DNA from: Planctomycetota bacterium
GTDB lineage: Bacteria > Planctomycetota > PUPC01 > DSUN01
DNA length: 64,000 bases
Direction: 5' to 3'
Assembly (NCBI GenBank): GCA_035384565.1
Contig: DAOOIT010000025.1
Span: 15,894-79,893, forward strand
Each line of letters opens with the position of its first letter. Within the stretch, counting starts at the first letter, position 1. Made by a program: the position numbers and the translations under genes. This document shows positions 49,593-57,669 of this stretch, piece by piece. The notes under the pieces are model-generated. The model saw nothing but the letters and a program-made list of their open reading frames with translations. It was not told the DNA's origin and did not search any database.

Positions 49593-49621
49593 TTGATTCT
49601 GCGCGCCACTTGTGTCATCAT
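49593..49621 (+). promoter_or_regulatory. Possible promoter for the candidate selenoprotein gene
   Basis: TTGATT (49593-49598), 17-bp spacer, CATCAT (49616-49621). The -10 is weak, so confidence is low. Confidence 0.35.
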
Positions 49622-49678
49622 AGGGATACGACAGCCCCGGGGCGGTCTCGGGGCTCGGAACACGAAGGAGGAGTGGCT

Positions 49679-50251
49679 ATGGCACACAGGCGCGTCGTGG
49701 TCGTGGGCGCCGCCGTGGTGCTGGCCGCGTGCTGCCTGGGCGCGTGGGCCGCCGAGACGCCCGTCTCGGGGCCCCAGGTCGGCGAGGGAACGCCGACCTT
49801 CAACGTCCAGGACGTCACCGGCCTCGCCAAGGGCGGCCAAGTCTGCTATGTCTGACGCTACGGAGGGCGTCCGACGCTCGTCGTCTTCGGGCGGGCGCTG
49901 GACAGCCGCTTGACCGGTCTGGTCAAGGCGATTGACAAGTTCGTGGCCGACAACAAGGAGAAGCGGGCCGCCGCTTACGTGGTGCTGCTGGCCGAGAACA
50001 ACGCGGCGAACCAGGCGAAGCTCGCCGACCTCGCCAAGAACGAGGGCCTGAGCGTGCCGCTCACCGTGGCGGTGGACGGCGCGGCAGGGCCAGCGTCTTA
50101 CAAGCTCCACGCCGAGGTCCCCATCACCGTGCTGGTGGCCAAGAAGAATAAGGTCGAGGCCAACTTCGCCCTGGCCGCCACGGCCGACGAAGAGGCCCAG
50201 AAGAAAGAGATCAGCAACATCCTGGCCGCGGCTGCCAAGGTGCTCGAGTAG
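49679..50251 (+). CDS. Thioredoxin-fold redoxin with in-frame TGA in a CxxC motif (candidate selenoprotein)
   Basis: 190 codons with a TGA at codon 59 (49853-49855). ATG 49679 has AAGGAGG eight bases upstream. Signal peptide VVVVGAAVVLAACCLGAWAAE, then a short strand and the motif C-Y-V-[TGA]-R-Y-G-G-R-P-T-L-V-V-F at residues 56-70. Homologous planctomycetal redoxins, as I recall them, carry CYVCRYG at this site. The frame stays open and typical on both sides: a helix (LTGLVKAIDKFVADNKEK), a strand (AAAYVVLLAE) and EVPITVLVAKKNKVEANFAL, the cis-Pro region of the fold. TGA therefore most likely encodes selenocysteine (CxxU). A nonsense mutation or sequencing error is the alternative. Exported thiol/selenol redox function is inferred. 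Confidence 0.75.
49860..49884 (+). promoter_or_regulatory. SECIS-like hairpin after the TGA
   Basis: Starts 5 bases after the TGA. Stem GGGCGT (49865-49870) / ACGCTC (49874-49879) with one G-U pair and loop CCG. It is extended below by ACG (49860-49862) / CGT (49882-49884) across a two-base internal loop. The apical loop is about 16 bases from the TGA, in the range of bacterial SECIS elements. High GC makes chance hairpins common, so this is supportive only. Confidence 0.45.
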
Positions 50252-50379
50252 CCGCCGCCGGCCCCCCTGTCGTTCCTGCACCGGGCAGTGCGGCCCACGC
50301 ACTGCCCGGTGCGCCGTACGCGCGCTTGCGCGCGGGGAAGCCCCGGCTCATGATGGCGGAGGCATCGAGGAGCCGTGCC

Positions 50380-50571
50380 GTGAGCCCCATCCTCAAGCTC
50401 AACCACGACGACCCCGACAAAGAGCTGGCCTTCGAGCTGGACTTCCAGCTCTCGCTCACGACTCGCCAGCGCTTCCGGAGGATGATCCAGCGATCCGACG
50501 AGGTCAAGCGGATGTTGCTGCGCTATGGACATCAGGAACCTGTTGAGACTGTTAGACGAGAATGCCGTTGA
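50380..50571 (+). CDS. Small protein paired with a nucleotidyltransferase remnant
   Basis: 63 residues from GTG 50380, with GAGGAG seven bases upstream (ATG 50350 and 50353 are longer alternatives). SPILKLNHDDPDKELAFELDFQLSLTTRQRFRRMIQRSDEVKRMLLRYGHQEP resembles the short proteins encoded just upstream of small nucleotidyltransferases in many genomes, a toxin-antitoxin-like pairing. The C-terminus overlaps the remnant's start at 50525. The partner is broken, so this gene may be an orphan. Confidence 0.6.
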   Translation: MSPILKLNHDDPDKELAFELDFQLSLTTRQRFRRMIQRSDEVKRMLLRYGHQEPVETVRRECR

Positions 50572-50695
50572 GTACGTGGTGATCGGGGCTTCGGCCTTCC
50601 CCATGAAGTGAGCCGCGGACAGACCGAAGGACGCGAGGGACCTCCGAGTGCTTCTGGAGCTGAAGCGGCGCAGGGAAGAGAAGGGCCACACATGA
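50525..50695 (+). pseudogene. Deleted nucleotidyltransferase remnant
   Basis: ATG 50525 begins MDIRNLLRLLDENAVEYVVIGA, the usual start of small nucleotidyltransferases (L-L-x-E-x-x-V-E-Y-hh-h-G). It stops at TGA 50609. The same frame then reads AADRPKDARDLRVLLELKRR, which is the typical C-terminal GRPKDxxDL segment of the family, and ends at 50695, overlapping the next ATG (ATGA). The catalytic middle (GS-x-D-D) is missing. This is best explained by an internal deletion. Confidence 0.65.
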
Positions 50696-51345
50696 CCACA
50701 GCCATGGCTTCGGTGCGGCGGACGGCCGACTTCGAGGTGACGGGCGACGGGGCCGCGGGCGAGTGGGCCAGGGCCGACTGGCTGCCGCTCACGCCCGTGG
50801 GCGGAGGCTCGCCCTACCAGTCGCGGGCCAAGATGCTCTACTCGGACACAGGCCTCTATTTCCTCTTCGACTGCGAGGACCGCCGCCTGACGTGCACGAT
50901 GACGCAGGACTTTGAAGACATCTACAAGGAGGACGTGGTCGAGGTGTTCCTGTGGCCTGACCCGCGGCAGGTGCTGTACTTCGAATACGAGATCTCGCCG
51001 CTGGGGGTCGAGCTGCCCATCCTGGTCCCCAACCAGGGCGGCGTGTTCATGGGCTGGCGGCCCTGGCATTACGAGGGGGCGCGGCAGGTGCGGCGGGCCA
51101 CCGCCGTGCGCGGCGGCCCGAGGGCCTCGATGGCCACGATCGAGGGCTGGAGCGCCGAGTTCTTCATCCCCTTCGCCCTCCTGCGCGGCCTGGGCGGGGT
51201 GCCGCCCACGCGCGGCATGCTGTGGCACGGCAACCTCTATCGCATAGACTACGACGAGTCGCCCGCCACGCACTGGGCCTGGTCGCCCGCCTCGGGGGCC
51301 AACTTCCACAACTACCGCGGCTTCGGCACCCTGCGGTTCGAGTGA
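50692..51345 (+). CDS. Carbohydrate-binding module family 9-like protein
   Basis: 217 residues. No signal peptide. A single beta-sandwich domain: DFEVTGDGAAGEWARADWLPL, RAKMLYSDTGLYFLFDCEDRRL, EDVVEVFLWPDPRQVLYFEYEISPLGVEL, WSAEFFIPFALLRGLGGVPP, MLWHGNLYRIDY and FHNYRGFGTLRFE follow the CBM9-like order (W-x-x-A, D-x-x-LY, D-VE-F, E-AIP). CBM9-like domains bind reducing ends of sugars; stand-alone forms are common near glycosidases in planctomycetes. The ATG overlaps the end of the nucleotidyltransferase remnant, but AAGGG gives it its own ribosome site. Confidence 0.82.
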   Translation: MTTAMASVRRTADFEVTGDGAAGEWARADWLPLTPVGGGSPYQSRAKMLYSDTGLYFLFDCEDRRLTCTMTQDFEDIYKEDVVEVFLWPDPRQVLYFEYEISPLGVELPILVPNQGGVFMGWRPWHYEGARQVRRATAVRGGPRASMATIEGWSAEFFIPFALLRGLGGVPPTRGMLWHGNLYRIDYDESPATHWAWSPASGANFHNYRGFGTLRFE

Positions 51346-51354
51346 ACGCGCCGG

Positions 51355-54300
51355 TCAGCCCAGAGCCTTGAGCAGCTCGGCCGCGCGGGCCTTGAACTCG
51401 GCCGTTGCGGCCTCGCGCGGCTGGGTCTCCCCTGCGGCCGCGGCGAGGAGGCGGCGGGCGCCCGAGGCGTCTCCGCCCTGCGCCGCGCACCAGCCGGCCC
51501 AGAAAAACGCATCGGCGTCGTCGGTCAGCGTGGGCCGGCCCACGGCCAGGTGGTGCGGGTAGTCGGCAGCGGCCTCGAAGTGCCCGCGGGCTTCGGCGAG
51601 GTGGCCGGCTTCCTTGGCGCGGTGGCCGAGGGCCATGTGGGCCTCTTTCCAGAGCACCCGCGGCCGGGCCTCGCCCTCCCAGGGCTTGAAGCGGCAGCCC
51701 GAGAGCAGGCGAATGGTCTCCTCGGGCCGCCCGGCGCGCAGGCAGGCGTCGGCCCAGCGGGCGAGCACCTGCCACTTGGCCTTCACGGCGTCGGGCGCGG
51801 ACTCGAAGGCGGCGACCCGCTCGTCGTGGCGTCCCGACCCGGAGAGCACGCTGTCGCGCTCGAGCCACAGGCGCCAGGCGGCGGACTGGAGAGGTGTTGG
51901 GGGTTGGGGGTTCGGTGATGGAGGGGTGGAGGGGCGAGAAGACACGGCGTCGAGAGCGCGCGCGTAGGCGGCCAGGGCGTCGGAAGCGTTGTGCTGTTTG
52001 TGCCAGCGGTGGAGGCCCAGGTTGCGCCAGGCGAGGGCGGCGACCTCGCCGCCAGGCGCTGTGGGCGGCGTGTCCCCACGCCGCGTGCCGCGGGACGGGG
52101 GCGTCCCGCCCACAATCCGGGTGCAGCGGGTCCATTGCTCCACCGCCTCATCCCAGCGGCCGGCGGCGGCGAGGCAGTGGCCGAGGAGCAGATGGGCCAG
52201 CGCGTCGTCGGGCGCGAGGCGCAGAGCGGTGCGCAGGGCCTCGGCATCTTCGATGCGGTAGGGGTTGACGAACAGGGGCGAGCAGCGCGCGGCCTCGCGC
52301 GCCGCGGCCAGGGCCTCACCCGCGCGGCCCAGGCTCCACAGGGCGTGGGCGATGTGGTAGTGCAGCATCGCCTGGCGGGCGGGATCGGCCAGGCGGCAGG
52401 CCACGCCGCGCAGCCAGGCGGCCGCGGCCTCCCAGTCGCCGATGCGCGCGTAGTCGCAGGCGGCATCGAGGAAGGTCTGAGGATCGGACCCGAAGACTTC
52501 CCCGAGAGCACCATCCATTGCTGTGGGCGGCGTGTCCCCACGCCGCGGATCGCGGGACAAGGACGTCCCGCCCACAAGAGAGATGAGATAGCTCTCGCTC
52601 CAAAGGAGCGGCTCGAGGGGGTTCTCCTTCGCGCACTCATCGAGCAAGGCGCGGGCGCTGTCGAGCGCGCCGCCGCGGCGGGCCGCGTAGGCCGCGAGGG
52701 CCAGCACGCGGGCATCGTGCGGGTTGCGTTCGGAGGCGGTGGCCAAGAGGTCGAGTGCGGCCAGCGGGTCGCCGCGCCGCAGGGCGGCTTCGCCCAGCAG
52801 CGCCGCGGCGCTGGCGGCGTGGCGCGCGCTGCGACTCAGCGCGCCCAGGTTGGGCGCGATCTCGCCGCGCGCGTCGGCAAAACACGCGACGCTCAGCCAC
52901 CACAGCGCGTCCTCGCACTGCGGGTCAACGCGCAGGGCCTTGTTCGCCCAGTCTCTTGCGGCGGCTGTCTCGCCCCGCTTGAGGTGGCACTGGGCGAGGC
53001 CGGCCAGGGCCGCTACGCAGGCGGGGTCGAGCGCGAGGGCCGCGCGATAGGCATCGGCCGCCTCAGCCAAATGGTTGCGCTCCTCGGCGTGGCGCGCGTG
53101 CAGCAGCCAACCGCCCGGGGTCGTAGGCTTGTCGTCGGGCGCTGGGTCGGGCAGGCCGATGTGCGGCGGCGCGGCGTCGAGTGCGGGCCGCACCGTGTCG
53201 CCCTCGAGCCGCAGCGTGACGGCCTCGCCGCCCAGCTCCACGGTCGCGGGCGCGTCGCCACGCAGCGCCACGCGCAGCGCGTGCGAGCCGCCCGGGGCCA
53301 GGTCGAGCCGCGCCATGGCCAGAGCCTGCCCTTCCTGCCGCACCGCGAGCAGCGCGCCATCCACCCGCGCGAGGGCCAACAGCCGCAGGGCCAGCTCGCC
53401 TCCCTCGCGCGCGGCGTTGAGCGCCACGTCGCGCGTGGCATGCACCACGCCGCCCAGGCCCCACACCGGTGCCCATGACTCCTCCCACGACTCGACCGCG
53501 CCGGGCGCGATCAAGCGGTGGACGCCCTGGTGGACGAAGCGGCCGCTCTGGAGCTCGACGTACGGCTCGCCGCGCGCATTGAGCAGCTCGGCCCACATCG
53601 CGCCGTGGCCGCCGTGGCCCCACGAGAACATCTTGCGGCCCGGCACCTCGAACCGCGAGGCATAGTGCACCAGGCCGCAGTCCAGCTCGTCGTAGTAACC
53701 GCCGAACCAGTCGGCGCGCAGGTCCTTCGCGAAAATGTCGCCGCCGCGCGTCAGGTTGGCGTAGCGGCTCAGGTCGCGGCCGTCGTGCATCGGGAAGCTG
53801 GCGTCGCGGTCGGCCCCGTACCACCACGAGAAGACCTTGGTGGCGGGGAGCAGCAGGCGGAAGTCGTCGCGGGCCGGCACCGCGGAGTTCGACCAGAAGT
53901 AGATGCGGTGGACGAACGGCGTGCGGTTGTGGAGGCGGATACGGGTGTGGAGGCGCCAGTCGTCGGGGCGCAGCGTGAGAGCCACGCTCCAGGCCATGCC
54001 CGTGAGGTGCTCGACCGCGCCCACGAACACCGTCGCCGCGCCGTCGGGCTCCTCGCGCGTCTGCCACGACACGCGGTCCACCGTGTTCACCGTGTGGCCG
54101 ACGTGCGGGAAGTTGAACTCGATGCCGCCGGCCCACCAGGCGCCGCGCATGGCCACGAGGCCCAGCTTGAGCGGCTCGTTGCGAAAAAACACATCGCGGT
54201 CGTGCACCAGGTCGCGCAGCGACAGCAGGTGGCCGCCCAGCTCGGGCAGCACGGTGGCGCGCAGCAGGCCGTTGTCGAGCACCACGGCCTGGAACTCGCA

Positions 54301-54450
54301 CTCGGCCATCTCGTCGGTCAGGTCGTCCTGCATCGGGTAGGGGTAAACCGGCCGCGCCCCCACCCGCAGCAGCGGCGGGAACGGGTCCTCGTGGAAGCGG
54401 GTGATGGCCAGCTTCATCGGCGCCACGCGCACGGACGCTTTGCCTGACAA
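51355..54450 (-). CDS. DUF5107-TPR protein with two inserted palindromic elements
   Basis: 1031 residues from TTG 54450 with AGGAG eight bases upstream; ATG 54417 is an alternative. The first 330 residues are DUF5107, a galactose-mutarotase-like beta sandwich (LRATVLPELGGHLLSLRD, WWAGGIEFNFPHVGHTVNTVD, GGIE and NNTPF-like motifs). Residues about 440-1020 are TPR units. Two segments, near 626-643 and 780-797, read VGGTxxSRxxRRGDTPPTA and come from the two copies of a 55-bp palindrome. They break the TPR pattern, so they look like recent insertions tolerated in loops. Likely cytoplasmic sugar-binding or glycosidase-associated protein. Convergent with the CBM9-like gene. Confidence 0.85.
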   Translation of the reverse strand: MSGKASVRVAPMKLAITRFHEDPFPPLLRVGARPVYPYPMQDDLTDEMAECEFQAVVLDNGLLRATVLPELGGHLLSLRDLVHDRDVFFRNEPLKLGLVAMRGAWWAGGIEFNFPHVGHTVNTVDRVSWQTREEPDGAATVFVGAVEHLTGMAWSVALTLRPDDWRLHTRIRLHNRTPFVHRIYFWSNSAVPARDDFRLLLPATKVFSWWYGADRDASFPMHDGRDLSRYANLTRGGDIFAKDLRADWFGGYYDELDCGLVHYASRFEVPGRKMFSWGHGGHGAMWAELLNARGEPYVELQSGRFVHQGVHRLIAPGAVESWEESWAPVWGLGGVVHATRDVALNAAREGGELALRLLALARVDGALLAVRQEGQALAMARLDLAPGGSHALRVALRGDAPATVELGGEAVTLRLEGDTVRPALDAAPPHIGLPDPAPDDKPTTPGGWLLHARHAEERNHLAEAADAYRAALALDPACVAALAGLAQCHLKRGETAAARDWANKALRVDPQCEDALWWLSVACFADARGEIAPNLGALSRSARHAASAAALLGEAALRRGDPLAALDLLATASERNPHDARVLALAAYAARRGGALDSARALLDECAKENPLEPLLWSESYLISLVGGTSLSRDPRRGDTPPTAMDGALGEVFGSDPQTFLDAACDYARIGDWEAAAAWLRGVACRLADPARQAMLHYHIAHALWSLGRAGEALAAAREAARCSPLFVNPYRIEDAEALRTALRLAPDDALAHLLLGHCLAAAGRWDEAVEQWTRCTRIVGGTPPSRGTRRGDTPPTAPGGEVAALAWRNLGLHRWHKQHNASDALAAYARALDAVSSRPSTPPSPNPQPPTPLQSAAWRLWLERDSVLSGSGRHDERVAAFESAPDAVKAKWQVLARWADACLRAGRPEETIRLLSGCRFKPWEGEARPRVLWKEAHMALGHRAKEAGHLAEARGHFEAAADYPHHLAVGRPTLTDDADAFFWAGWCAAQGGDASGARRLLAAAAGETQPREAATAEFKARAAELLKALG
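52060..52114. repeat. 55-bp palindromic element inside a coding frame, copy A
   Basis: Starts TGTGGGCGG and ends CCGCCCACA. Inside are GGCGTG / CACGCC and CGGGAC / GTCCCG hairpins. On the coding (minus) strand it is translated VGGTPPSRGTRRGDTPPTA. Same length as copy B and about 50 of 55 positions identical. Confidence 0.85.
52522..52576. repeat. 55-bp palindromic element inside a coding frame, copy B
   Basis: Starts TGTGGGCGG and ends CCGCCCACA. Translated VGGTSLSRDPRRGDTPPTA on the minus strand. The distance to copy A (462 bp) is a multiple of three, so both are read in the same frame. Confidence 0.85.
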
Positions 54451-54538
54451 GGACGGCACTCCTAAACGGCAGCGGGAAGGGGCGTTCGAGTTGCCCGCTC
54501 ATCATCCATGCCGGCAGGCGTTTGTCAAGGCGAGGGGC

Positions 54539-54568
54539 TTGCGCGGGGCGCGCCCGGCGCGGTAGAAT
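54539..54568 (+). promoter_or_regulatory. Possible promoter for the GH116 gene
   Basis: TTGCGC (54539-54544), 18-bp spacer, TAGAAT (54563-54568), 48 bp before the start codon. Confidence 0.45.
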
Positions 54569-54615
54569 GCCGCGGGCACTCCCGCTCCCGTAGCAACGAA
54601 CGAGAGGAGATGGCG

Positions 54616-57600
54616 ATGAAGCCTCGCGCCGCACTGGACCTGATCGTCATGCTGGGTCTCGCCGCAGGCACGGGCCTCGCGGCCGAGCCGGCGAACGAGT
54701 TCAAGCACTTCGTGCCGGTGGACAAGAAGCTGGCGCCCGAATGGCTGGCCGCGCTGACGCAACGGGGAGAGCCCGAGGTGTGGCGCGGCAAGGACCTGGT
54801 GACCATCGGCATGCCCATCGGCGGCATCGCCGCAGGCCAGCTCTATCTGCGCGGCGACGGCACACTGGCGCAGTGGTGGATTTTCAACAAGCACATCAAC
54901 ACGGGCTACGGCGACCGCTGCTACCGCACGTACCGCCCCGAGTCGCCCGTCGAATCGGGCTTCGCCGTGGTGGTCGAGGCCGACGGCAAGACGGTGGTGA
55001 AGAAGCTCAACGAGCAGGACTTCCCCGGCGTGGAGTTCGTGGGCGAGTATCCCATCGCGGTGGTGCGCTACGCCGACAAGGAGTTCCCCGTGAAGGTGGA
55101 GATGGAGGCGTTTTCGCCCTTCATTCCGCTGAACGCACGCGATTCGGCCTTGCCTGCCACGCTGTTCCACATCACGGTCGAGAACACCTCGGCAAAGGCC
55201 GCGAAGGCGAGCGTCGCCGGCTGGCTGGAGAACGCCGTGCTGAGCAACTCGATGGGGGCAGTGCACGCGCGGCGCCGCAGCCGCATCGCCACCGCGGGTG
55301 GCCGCACGGTGGCCGTGCACTCGGCCGAGAAGGCCCCGATGCCGCCGGGCGCGCAGCAGCCGCGCGAGACGATCGTCGTCGCCGACTTCGAGGGCGAGAC
55401 CTATGGCGACTGGAAGACCACGGGCGAAGCCTTCGGCAAAGGCCCCGCCAGAGGCACCCTGCCCGAGCAGCAGCCCGTCGAGGGCTTCCTCGGCAAGGGC
55501 CTCGTGAACACGTATCTCGGCAAGGACGGCCCGCACGGCACCCTCACTTCGCCGCTGCTCAAGATCGAGCGGAAGTTCCTCAACTTCCTCATCGGCGGCG
55601 GCAGCCATGCGGGGCAAACGTGCATCAACCTCCTCGTCGGCGGCAAAGCCGTCCGCACCGCCACGGGCCGGAACCTCGAGCACCTCGAATGGCACTACTG
55701 GAACGTCGAGGAGTTCGAGGGCAAAGAGGCCCAGATCGAGATCGTAGACAAGGCATCGGGCGGCTGGGGGCACATCAACATTGACCAGATCGAGCAGGCC
55801 GACAAGCCGCGGCAGGGGCCGTCCGGCCCCGTCGAGGAGATGGCCGACTTCGGCACAATGGCCCTCGCGCTCGCCGAGGCGGGCGCGTCGGCCGAGAAGC
55901 TCATCCCTTTGCTCGACGTGCCTGGCCTCCACGCCGAGGCCGACGCCAGCTATCCCGCCGGCCAGCGTCGCTGCGCCGCGCTCGCCACGCAGGCCGTCGA
56001 GCTGGCCCCCGCGGCGAAGCGCACGTTCGTCTTCGCCCTGGCCTGGCACTTCCCGAACCACCCGCGCGGCCGCGAGTACGCCGAGCGCTTCAGGAGCGCC
56101 CAGGAGGTTGCCGCCTACGCCTTCGACCACCACGCGCGCCTGGCCGGCCACAGCCGCCTGTGGCGCAAGACCTTTTACGACGATGCCACCCTGCCCCGCT
56201 GGCTGCTCTTCCGGCTGCACTCGACCGTGGCCAACCTGGCCACCGACACCTGCCAGTGGTGGGGCAACGGCCGCTTCTGGGCCTGGGAGGGCGTGGGCTG
56301 CTGCGAGGGCACCTGCACCCACGTGTGGAACTACGCCCACGCCTCGGCGCGCCTCTTCCCCGAGGTCGAGCGCATCATCCGCGAGATGCAGGACTTCGGC
56401 GCGGCCTTCGACGAGAAGACCGGCCTCGTGGGCTTCCGCGGCAACCGCGCCTACGCGGCCGACGGCCAGTGCGGCGGCGTCCTCAAGGCCTACCGCGAGC
56501 ACCTGATGTCGCCCGACGACGCCTTCCTCCGCCGCGCCTGGCCCCGCATCAAGCAGGCCCTCGAGTTCTCGATCAAGCAGGACGCCAACGACGACGGCCT
56601 CATCGAGAACTCGCAGCACAACACCTACGACATCAACTTCGAGGGGCCGAACACCTTCGTCGGCTCCCTCTACCTCGCCGCCCTGCGCGCCGGCGAGGAA
56701 ATGGCCAAGGATGTGGGCGACGCCGACTTCGCCGCCCGCTGCCGCCGCATCTTCGAGAGCGGCTCCCGCCTCACCCTCGAACGCCTGTGGGACGGCGAGT
56801 ACTTCATCCAGGACGTTGACCTCCAGAAGTTCCCGAAGCACCAGTATGGCAAGGGCTGCCTGGCCGACCAGCTCTTCGGGCAAGGCTGGGCGCACCAGCT
56901 CGGCCTCGGCTACATCTATCCCGAGAAGAAGGTAAAGTCGGCGCTTCAGGCCATCTGGAAGTACTGCTGGGCGCCCGACGTGGGGCCGCAGAACGCCGCG
57001 CACCCGCCGCAGCGCTGGTTCGCGCGGCCCGGCGAGGCCGGCCTCTTCACCTGCACCTGGCCCAAGAGCCCTCACCTCGGGCCGCAGAGCGTGCTCTACC
57101 GCGACGAAATCTGGACCGGCATCGAGTACCAGGTCGCCGGCAACATGATCTGGGACGGGATGCTCACCGAGGCCCTGGCCATCTGCCGCGGCGTGCACGA
57201 CCGCTATCACCCCTCGAAGCATAACCCCTACAACGAAGTCGAGTGCGGCGACCACTACGCCCGCGCGATGGCCAGTTGGGGTGTCTACACCGCCTTGTGC
57301 GGCTACGAGTACCACGGCCCGAAAGGCCACCTCGGCTTCGCCCCGCGCCTGACGCCTGAGGACTTCAAGGCCGCCTTCACTGCCGCCGAGGGCTGGGGCC
57401 TCTTCACCCAGAAGCGCGATGGCGCCGCTCAGACCAACCGCATCGAGGTCCGCTGGGGCAAGCTCCGCCTCAGGAGCCTCGCCCTCGCCGTGCCCGAGGC
57501 TCTCAAGGCCCCCACGGTCGTGGCGACTGTGGCGGGCAAACCAGTCGGAGCGGCCGCGCAGGTTGCAGGGGGCAGGCTTGTGCTGACTTTGTCGGAGGAG

Positions 57601-57645
57601 CTCAGCCTGCCGGCTGATTCCGCGCTGGAGGTCGCGGTCCGCTGA
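54616..57645 (+). CDS. Exported GH116-type glycosidase with inserted beta-sandwich domain
   Basis: 1009 residues from ATG 54616 with GAGGAG six bases upstream. Signal peptide (LDLIVMLGLAAGTGLAAEP). The N-terminal GH116 domain has IGMPIGGIAAGQLYLRGDGTLAQWWIFN. It is split by an extra domain of about 150 residues (VVADFEGETYGDWKTTGEAFGKGPA ... INIDQIEQAD) like the levanase-associated module of GH32 proteins. The catalytic six-hairpin part includes WEGVGCCEGTCTHVWNYAHA, DANDDGLIENSQHNTYDINFEGPNTFVGSLYLAALRA and VECGDHYARAMASWGVYTAL. The family includes beta-glucosidases, xylosidases and glucocerebrosidases. The precise sugar is unknown. Confidence 0.85.
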   Translation: MKPRAALDLIVMLGLAAGTGLAAEPANEFKHFVPVDKKLAPEWLAALTQRGEPEVWRGKDLVTIGMPIGGIAAGQLYLRGDGTLAQWWIFNKHINTGYGDRCYRTYRPESPVESGFAVVVEADGKTVVKKLNEQDFPGVEFVGEYPIAVVRYADKEFPVKVEMEAFSPFIPLNARDSALPATLFHITVENTSAKAAKASVAGWLENAVLSNSMGAVHARRRSRIATAGGRTVAVHSAEKAPMPPGAQQPRETIVVADFEGETYGDWKTTGEAFGKGPARGTLPEQQPVEGFLGKGLVNTYLGKDGPHGTLTSPLLKIERKFLNFLIGGGSHAGQTCINLLVGGKAVRTATGRNLEHLEWHYWNVEEFEGKEAQIEIVDKASGGWGHINIDQIEQADKPRQGPSGPVEEMADFGTMALALAEAGASAEKLIPLLDVPGLHAEADASYPAGQRRCAALATQAVELAPAAKRTFVFALAWHFPNHPRGREYAERFRSAQEVAAYAFDHHARLAGHSRLWRKTFYDDATLPRWLLFRLHSTVANLATDTCQWWGNGRFWAWEGVGCCEGTCTHVWNYAHASARLFPEVERIIREMQDFGAAFDEKTGLVGFRGNRAYAADGQCGGVLKAYREHLMSPDDAFLRRAWPRIKQALEFSIKQDANDDGLIENSQHNTYDINFEGPNTFVGSLYLAALRAGEEMAKDVGDADFAARCRRIFESGSRLTLERLWDGEYFIQDVDLQKFPKHQYGKGCLADQLFGQGWAHQLGLGYIYPEKKVKSALQAIWKYCWAPDVGPQNAAHPPQRWFARPGEAGLFTCTWPKSPHLGPQSVLYRDEIWTGIEYQVAGNMIWDGMLTEALAICRGVHDRYHPSKHNPYNEVECGDHYARAMASWGVYTALCGYEYHGPKGHLGFAPRLTPEDFKAAFTAAEGWGLFTQKRDGAAQTNRIEVRWGKLRLRSLALAVPEALKAPTVVATVAGKPVGAAAQVAGGRLVLTLSEELSLPADSALEVAVR

Positions 57646-57669
57646 CGCCTTGTCCACCTGTCCCCCGCA

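Noticed and set aside
50609..50611. Second candidate selenocysteine TGA
   Set aside because: The frame resumes at a different part of the protein family with the catalytic middle missing, so a deletion explains it better than recoding.
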